From Guadua angustifolia (Eukaryota; Streptophyta; Magnoliopsida; Poales; Poaceae), in contig CM070515.1 in NCBI GenBank assembly GCA_036346375.1, positions 10,872,423 to 10,936,422 on the forward strand: 64,000 bases of DNA, given 5' to 3'. The first letter of the stretch is position 1; each line of letters starts with the position of its first letter. This document shows, in pieces, positions 57,346-64,000 of the stretch. The notes below the pieces were generated by a model, which worked only from the letters and a program-made list of their open reading frames with translations, did not search any database and was not told where the DNA came from. The position numbers and the translations under genes were made by a program.

Positions 57346-58925
57346 GCTTGCATTTAATTTTATATTTCGCGCTTGCTCAAATTATGATGAGGTCAGACCG
57401 AAAATAAGTTCTTTACCTTAAACAAATTGTGCTTTTAGGAAACATTTCTATTTTGCACCAAGCGCGTTCTTCGCTCGGACACAAATTTCATCCCCTCGCC
57501 CGATCAAGCGTTCCGCTCGGATCTGTGCTGATCAAACGTTTCGCTTCGATCAGGGACTGTTCATGTTTCGAGCACGTTCTTCGCTCGGGGACGCGTCTTG
57601 TCGGTGTTTCGTGAAACCGGCAAGTAAATTTGTAAGTTAAGGGGCTACGCGTTCCCGCTCCTTGAATGGTTAGACTCAGGAAGCCCAAGATGTATACTGG
57701 TTCGGGCCGAATGTCCCTATGTCCAGTTTGTGGTGGCGGTTTTGTATTGCTCGGGGTGCGGTGGATTACACAGTGTTACAAGCGAGGGCAAAAGGGCAGG
57801 CCCGATGCACCTCATTCGAGTGGGAGAGCTCGGGAGCTCGGGGTAAGCTAAGGGCTCAAAGTTGTAGGAGCATTCGAGCCAGGTGTGCTAGAGTTCGTAA
57901 GCTTATGCTTATGTGTTCGATTGGTCGATCGATCGATCCCCCTCCCTGAGGGTCCTACCTCCCTTTATATAGGCGGAAGGAGCAGGTTACACGGGAGTTT
58001 AGAAAAGAAAAGTAGGGGTATGCTACACCCGGGAGTCCCGGTCTTCGGTCTCGATGACTGACAGGTTCCTGTTTGTCCCATGCCGGGTTGGTAGGCACAA
58101 CGGGCAGCGTTCCGTCGGGAAGGTGCGCACCTGCCCTCTGTGTGCTTGTCAGATGCTAACGCCGTCACGCTGCCCTCTGGCGTTGCCTCGGGAGGGAGCG
58201 CGTCTCTCCACTGCGCATGACGGGGTGAAGGGACTGGCGCTTGACTTAGGTGGCCCCCTTGACCGCCTTGGGATGGGGCCACCTTCCCCAGCATGGCCGT
58301 CGTGTCCACGGGGCAGGTGACCAGCTCGAAGTCGACCAGCGACGTGGCGAAGGTTGCCGAGTCGGAGCTCATTGGGGCCCTAACTTGAGGTCAAGTCGAG
58401 CTTCAGGCGCCCGACCCGAGGCCAGTCGGGCTCGTTGGTGCGCCTGACCTGCAGCCTGTGTCGGGAACTGCGGGCGCCTGACCGGGCTGCAGTCTGAGCG
58501 CCTCGTGAGCTTGATCGAGGCCGAGGATCCTTCGTGGCCCAACAAGGCCTTGGGCCAGAGCCGGGCCTAAGACGGCCCATTTGGCGTTCCGGCCAATATT
58601 CAGTGATAATCCCATCTATGACTCAAGGAGACTTTGGTAATACCCCTCCAAAGACTGCATCATCGCCGCAATCTCGCCGCCATGTCCAAACGACTGAGAG
58701 AGAAACGATCTTGAAATAGATGTATACCTTGCTGTTGGGTACCCCCTGGTATGAGTATTCGTCACGTCTAAACCCCCATGAGCAAGCATTACGCTTGGGC
58801 ACTTATGTTATTCTGCGCCAAGTAAGTTTCGCGCTTGAGTGCAGGTCTTCCCAAGCAAGTAAGTATGCTCTTGTATCTTTTCTCTCTTTAAAACATTTTT
58901 TTGGACTCCCAGGGCTTGCCCGTAT
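57346..58925. other. Non-coding spacer of element C
   Basis: Lies between pol and the tandem repeats. Contains recurrent phrases such as gcgttcttcgctcgg and tcgatcgatcgat but no recognised coding region on either strand. Confidence 0.5.
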
Positions 58926-58930
58926 ACAGC

Positions 58931-59205
58931 GGCATGGGTCCTCTCATGACCTACTTGTTTCTTTCCCTGGACGTCTGGTCCATGTCTAGGATGCGGTAGT
59001 TCGAGCATATCTCGTCTGTCAGTTCCTCGAGCATTTGACCCATGCTCGGGATGTGATGGCATGAGTCCTCTCATGACCTGCTTGTTCCCTTTCCTGGACG
59101 TCTGGTCCATGTCCAGGATGCGACAGTTCGAGCATATCTCGTCTGTCAGTTCCTCGAGCATTTGACCCATGCTCGGGATGTGATGGCATGAGTCCTCTCA
59201 TGACT
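58931..59205. repeat. 127-bp tandem repeat in element C, about 2.2 copies
   Basis: The phrase ggcatgrgtcctctcatgac begins at 58931, 59058 and 59185, exactly 127 bp apart each time. The units include ggacgtctggtccatgtc and gttcgagcatatctcgtctg and are nearly identical. Confidence 0.88.
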
Positions 59206-59224
59206 AATCAATACTTAGACAACT

Positions 59225-59470
59225 GATCTATGTCTAGTTTCCCTGTGCATTTGATCAATGCATGGGATGCGGCAGTGTGGTTTCATTCACAATCTGTTTG
59301 TTATCTTTCTCCTAGACATTTGATCTATGTCTAGTTTCCCTGTGCATACTGATCAATGCACGGGATGCGACAGTGTGGTTTCATTCACAATCTGCTAGTT
59401 ACCTTTCTGCTAGGCATCTGATCCATATCTAGCTTCCCTGGGCATCTGATCCATGCTCGGGATAAGGTCG
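59225..59470. repeat. 97-98-bp tandem repeat in element C, about 2.5 copies
   Basis: gatctatgtctagtttccct begins at 59225 and 59322, with a diverged start (gatccatatctagcttccct) at 59420. Units share catgggatgcggcagtgtgg. The array is adjacent to, and distantly similar to, the 127-bp array. Confidence 0.78.
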
Positions 59471-59827
59471 TACGAGTTCACTCGTGACCTACTAATCCTT
59501 GTTTCTGTCTTTTTCGTGTTTTCTGGCCTATTTAATTCTTGCGTTTCCTGATTCGCTCACGCCGACCTTTTCCCCCCGACCATTTGATCCATGGTTTGCT
59601 CGGGAATGCGGTAGTGTGAGCCTACATCGCTTATCAGTTCCTTTTCCTAGTCAATTCATGCTCGGATGCAGTGATAATCAGAAAATACAAAAATAGCAAA
59701 AACGCAAGACAAAAGACTTAGGGGGGGAACTATACTTTATTCACATCGCCAAGAAGTACAAAAGAGAAGGAAAAAGAAATCTACGCTAACGCCTAGACAA
59801 GGAGACTATTTTCCGGGCCTTGCTCCT

Positions 59828-62743
59828 CTAAGTGTCGCAGAAAGCTTCTGCCGCGCCTCGTCGAGCTTGGCCTCGAGATCGAGCACCTTCCACCGTGCTT
59901 CGCGACCTTCGCGGGCCTCTTGGCGGAGCTGCTCCATCTCCTCCTTGTCTTGGTCGGCTAATCGGCAGCTTCCCGTGTAGTCCAGCCCAGCTCCGCCACC
60001 TTTGACTCAAGAACTTGGGAGTGCTGTTGTTCTTGCTCGAGCTCTAACTCGTGCTTGCAAGCTCTCTCCTTGTCCTTGGCGGCATCACGCTCGGCCTGAC
60101 GGCACCTCTCCATGATCAGGAGATCCCTGGCCTTAAGGACGTCTATCTGCTGCTCGAGCTCGGCCACTTGAGCCTCGTGATCGGCACGCAGCTGGACCAA
60201 GACCTCGAGTGGAACTGTCGCCGAGTTGAAGTCCTTCATAGTCTTTTGAAGAACTTGCAGACAGGAAAATTTTAGACACCCCCAGACTCCAAAGAGGAAA
60301 CTACTACCGCAAGGGAAAAAGAAGTATACTTACCTGACCAAGACGCACGCAGAGGTTATCTCGGAAGATGTTGGCGACGTTTGCCCCTCGGAGGTCCGCA
60401 AGATTTCCCTCAGGCATCCTCGGCGGGGGAGATCGGCCTTCCGCCCGAGCAAGGAGTTCGCCCAAGATTTCCTCGGAGTCCCCCGGGCACACGGTTCGCC
60501 CAGGGACGTTGCGTCATTCCCCCGGGCATGCAGTTCGCTCGGGGACGTCGCGACCTCCTCCCGAGCGGCCGGTCTGCTCGGGGTCTTCGCGCTGTCCGCC
60601 CGAGCATAAGGTTCGCTCGAGGACAGCACGACCTCCTCCCGGGCAGGAGGTTCGCCCGGAACCTTCTCGCTGTCCCCCCAGGCATGTAGTACGCTTGGGG
60701 ATGTTGTGCCTCCCTCCTGAGCGGCTGGTCCGCGGGGTCTCATTGTATGCTTTCGGCGGTGGCTTGCTCGAGGACAACACAGCATCCTCCCAAGTATGCT
60801 GGCCGCTCAGGGGCTCCTCGCTCTTTTCCCGGGCAGGTGGTTCGCTCAGGAGGGCCAGAAGCGTGCCCTGAGGGGTTGGTCCCTCCAGGGCAAGGAGTTC
60901 CCCGGCTCCTTGGTCGGGGTCGCCGGCGAGCTCGTCTGCCATCGCCAGGTCAACGACCTCGCTCATCACGCGATCGGCGACGAGGGCAAACTCCCTCTCT
61001 AGGACACGATCAAGGATCTCGTCAGCTATTTTTCGGCAATTCGAAAAGACCCTAGGATCTATCATGCCCACGTCAGCAGAGTGGGGTTAGCTCGGGTGAG
61101 GGCAAGTAAAACAAGGAGCAAAAAGGAAAAAAGAAGAAAAAGACGAAGTTCGAAGACTACCTTTGGCGAGCTCCTTGTTGTCATCTCCGGCGGGGTTGGT
61201 CGTCGCCGCGACCACAATTTCAGCCTTCTTCTCTGTGGCATGTCTGATCCTCTTCAAGAGGGGGTTGACCTTCTCCATGTCGACCGCCTCCAGCGTCTTC
61301 TTCGAACGCCCGCGCCTTGTTATGAGAGGCGCCACATCCTCGTCCTCCTCTTCCTCGAGCTCTACAGCCCGGGTGGCTGAGATAGCCTGCTCGTACTTGG
61401 TCTTGAGCTCGGCAAGCTGGCCCTCCAGTGCCTTGTGCTCGGCTTTCCTCGCCTCTTCGACCAGCTTCCCCCTCTCCGCGATCTGTTGCAAGCGGGCCAT
61501 CAGCTCCAGATTCCTCGCGGAATAATCCCTCATCCAGGCATCCAGGCCGCTTACCTCCTTCCTATTGGCGAACTCCAAGTGCTGACGCGGAGGGCTCCTG
61601 GTCGAGGTCGTCCGCCTCTTCGTCGAACGAGTAGGGGGCGGCGATAGAGCTTGTCTCTTGCTCCTCGCCTTCTTGCTCTTGGCGGCGGGGAGGAGCACCC
61701 CCTGGCCGCCCCCCAGTGGCTTAAGTTCGACCACTGCCGCTTCAAGGGCGACCTTCTCCTGACAAAAGCAGAAAGACGTTATAAGATGCTTGGGACGCTT
61801 TCCCTCGAGCATAAATTATAAAAAGAACTTACCACTTCGTCCCGCTCGAGCACATTCTTTGGGACCTGCCGCCTGTGCTCAAGTTCCTTGCCCTTTGGGG
61901 TGCCGAACATCTCGGCGACCCGCTTCTTCACCCAGTCGAAGCTCGGGGTTGCCGCCGATCATTGAAAGGGGTCAGCACGAGCACAAAATAGTACATGCAA
62001 AAGAAAAAGCGATCAAGATAAGGAAGCTTACCAGAGTCTGCCTCTCGGGTGAGGTCCTGCCACCCGGAGACCTTGAAGAAGGGGTGCTCCCTCCTCCTCA
62101 GAGGGGACACCCTGTTCCTGAGGAAGTCCCGGACAATGTCCCGACCAGTGAGCCCCATGTTCGTGAACTCGTTGATCATCATCAAGGCCCGCTCCTCCTC
62201 GGCTTGCATGGACGGGCGCGGGGTCTTGACGCTGGGCGCTGCCGTCCCGGAGTAGTAGAGGGTGCTTCCCTCTGCCTTCCTCAAATAGAACCAGAAATCG
62301 GCCCACCCCGACATTGAGTCTTTGAGCGTGAAGAAGGGGTACTCGCATGGTCAGTGGGGCCGCAAACAGAAATACAAAGAACCGGTGGTCGAAGCTCCAC
62401 CGGTGCGAAACAAGGAATAGAAATGAAAAAAGAGGCTCGCTGTGGGCAGGACGCCCACGAATCCCTCGCAAAGGTGAGAGAAGATGGCCAAGACAAGGAT
62501 AGAATTGGAGTTTAAGTTGGTGATCTCGCACTCACATTGGGTGAGTACGGACTTAAGAAACTCACTTTCGGGCATTCGAAGCCCATTGACGGTGTAGAGC
62601 TCACACGTGACGATCTCGTTGCCCTCTGGCGCGGGAGCTCCTTCACCGCGGGGAATCCGCCAGGTGCCCGCGTCAAGGTACCCGAAGCTCTCGAGTGCCC
62701 GCAGCCTCTCCTCGGTGATTTTGGTCGGGTCGAACTTCGCCAT
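59828..62743 (-). CDS. Antisense multi-exon gene of element C (putative gypsy-type transposon family)
   Basis: Starts at ATG 62743. Exon 1 (to about 62032) encodes the family's N-terminal domain: FAKFDPTKI-like start, WRIPRGEGAPAPEGNEIV, NSILVLAIFSHLCEGFVGVL and WADFWFYLRKAEG. It has one in-frame TGA near 62351 and ends at a ggtaag donor. Further exons appear at about 61930-61833 (WVKKRVAEMFGTPKGKELEH), 61758-61161 (basic, then coiled coil, acidic EEEEDED), 61071-60334 (low-complexity 13-residue repeats) and about 60255-59830 (coiled coil, VAELEQQIDVLKARDLL), most bordered by good donors and acceptors. Several short frame changes remain in the repeat exon. Function is unknown; Tat elements commonly carry such a gene. 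One stop and frame changes mean it may be decaying, though it is far better preserved than the sense genes. Confidence 0.68.
60450..60730. repeat. 39-bp tandem repeat within the antisense gene, about 6-7 copies
   Basis: The phrase ggttcgctcggg (with variants ggtctgctcggg, ggttcgcccgga) recurs about every 38-40 bp, at 60493, 60531, 60571, 60610, 60649 and 60687. A 39-bp period keeps frame, so the antisense protein would carry 13-residue repeats rich in G, P, E and R. Confidence 0.72.
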
Positions 62744-63099
62744 GAAAAGGTTTGGAGAAAAGCGGGGGCAAGGCGAGAGGAAGTTTGAAAGTTGGAGAGC
62801 ACTGGGGTTTGGTTGCGAAATGCAGAAGAAGAAGGTCTCCGTACTGTTCTCACCAAGTATTTATAAAGGAGAAGTCGAACAGGCGTAAATCGCCTCGCTT
62901 GCTTAGAACCGACGCGCGGCAACATGTTTCTAAATCGTCCAATAAAGGCACGCTTTCCGAAAAACTGTCAGAACCATACCCGCGAGGCTTCGCGAAGAAG
63001 GAACAGTTGCGACCTTTCACTTCCGTTCCCAAGCCTCGTTTTGGTCGGGCCTAGAGCAAGATGCTCGGCCCCGCCAGAACATGCTCGCTTGCGTGCAAG

Positions 63100-63290
63100 G
63101 GTTGCTCGGGTGTCACAGTAGTGCTTCGCTGCGGGATTCTAACTCTATTCCTGAGCAAGGATTGCTCGGATGCTACAGTAGTACTTCACTGCAAGATTCT
63201 TGTTCCCAAGCGAGGATTGCTCGGACGCTGCGGTAGTGTTTTGCTGCAGGATTTCAGCCCCGTGCTAAGGTAGTTTTTCGCCACAAGATC
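63100..63290. repeat. Tandem repeat of 55-60 bp next to the 3' LTR of element C
   Basis: gattgctcgga-type starts at 63101, 63160 and 63215, each followed by gtagtrcttcrctgcrrgatt. About 3 to 3.5 units end 70-80 bp before the 3' LTR. Confidence 0.75.
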
Positions 63291-63370
63291 TCAATCCCTC
63301 CTATGAGTCTAAAGGCTCAAGAGGAAGGCCCCTATCAAGTAGCTTTTCCACTTGAGCATCGGGGGCTAGC

Positions 63371-64000
63371 TATCGGGGATTGGATAAATTACCATAAGGG
63401 CCATCAAGCCCCGGCAGCACCTCTTCGGCCGACCATGCTTCTCTTTGATGTCGTCGGCCCATGCTCGTCTCATGAAAGCATACAACAGCCCTCGGCGTGG
63501 TTGCTTTGGTGGCGCCAAGGTCGGCCATGACCAAGGAAGATCCCCGAACATGCCCCGAAGGTCATGCTCGGGCTGTAAAGGCGACGTGGCGGCAGCTGCG
63601 ATAGCCATTATGCCACGGTTTGGGCCCATCACTTCCACGACGACATGTGGCGAAAGTCAAGGGACAGTTGCTGCCACGCAAGGACACGTAAGGGCGTGAT
63701 ATTCGGATGTGGTCATCTTAGACCACCTATAAATACCTCCTTAGAACGCGCCAAGAGCCAGGGGACGTACTGAGCACAAAAAGGCACGCGAGCAGGAAGG
63801 AAGAGGGAGGAGAGGACACGCCAACTTAGGAAAGGCATACACAAGTGTAGTAATAGCAACACTCTTTTGTAACTGGGCATAAGCAAAGCTAAACCCTGCC
63901 AGGCCCTTGTAAGCATCAAGATAACGAGCAAAGAAGCACTGGATGTAGGGCTGTTATCTCAATCGTGAGAGGCCCGAACCAGTATAAAAATCCCTTTGTT
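63371..64000 (+). repeat. 3' LTR of element C, cut by the window end
   Basis: Begins tatcggggattgg (first dinucleotide TA instead of TG) right after the polypurine tract. It aligns with 53136 onward; a TATA-like ctataaata lies near 63727. Relative to the 5' LTR it lacks several short segments around 63450-63500. Confidence 0.88.

Larger units (their letters stand above)
53136..64000 (+). mobile_element. Element C: Tat-type Ty3/gypsy retrotransposon with pol deletion, right end outside window
   Basis: The 5' LTR is 53136-53929 and the 3' LTR begins at 63371. Between them are gag and protease remnants, an abrupt join at about 56870 to the integrase C-terminus, a repeat-rich spacer, an antisense multi-exon gene, more tandem repeats, and the polypurine tract gggggcta (63361-63368). 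LTR, gag and protease match element A closely, so A and C are one family. Reverse transcriptase, RNase H and the integrase core are missing. The target duplication cannot be checked because the right end is outside the window. Confidence 0.88.

Noticed and set aside
1..64000. CRISPR arrays, prokaryotic operons or rRNA genes
   Set aside because: The DNA is plant nuclear; tandem repeats present are in transposons and lack direct-repeat/spacer architecture.

Overview
The window is nuclear DNA of a flowering plant, almost certainly a grass. The reasons are GC-rich, intron-containing genes, Stowaway-type and PIF/Harbinger-type miniature transposons, and large Ty3/gypsy retrotransposons of the Tat type (antisense ORF, second RNase H) common in grass genomes. 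The species cannot be named from sequence alone. Only two host genes are well supported; most of the rest is transposon-derived or featureless intergenic DNA.

Layout. 1-16225: a gene-bearing stretch with a SHI/STY/LRP1-type (SRS) zinc-finger transcription factor gene in two exons (4044-5024). It is flanked by miniature elements: Stowaway-like at 1-328, 7023-7276 and 8467-8703; PIF/Tourist-like at 385-573 and 7356-7586; foldback elements at 1964-2242 and 10399-10765; and a 900-bp non-autonomous hAT element with a perfect 8-bp target duplication at 13916-14815. 16226-32918: a nested retrotransposon pair. Outer element A (LTR at 16226-17006, truncated partner LTR at 32572-32918) was split by inner element B (17085-28719, perfect 5-bp target duplication). 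32919-39090: intergenic. 39091-44950: a 13-exon kinesin of the KIN-7 (NACK-type) family, predicted 1003 residues. 45976-47667: a 1.7-kb minus-strand copia mini-element, complete at both ends but carrying only gag, with a tRNA-like segment in its LTR. 48800-49425: a LINE 3' fragment. 50529-52170: a tandemly duplicated CACTA-derived segment with a DUF4216 fragment and 46-bp repeats. 53136 to the window end: element C, the same family as A, with most of pol deleted but a multi-exon antisense gene largely kept.

How the parts fit. The two host genes are unrelated in function: the SRS protein is a developmental transcription factor and the kinesin is a microtubule motor. Elements A, B and C are Tat-lineage Ty3/gypsy relatives, recognised by DGGSS-type proteases, a YVDD reverse transcriptase (A, B), a second RNase H (B), and an antisense gene of the 'putative gypsy-type transposon' family between pol and the 3' LTR (B, C). 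All sense pol regions are broken by stops, frameshifts or deletions. The antisense gene and the tandem repeats around it are the most interesting unexplained content. Splice sites, intron phases and LTR ends were read by eye; no alignment or database search was run.
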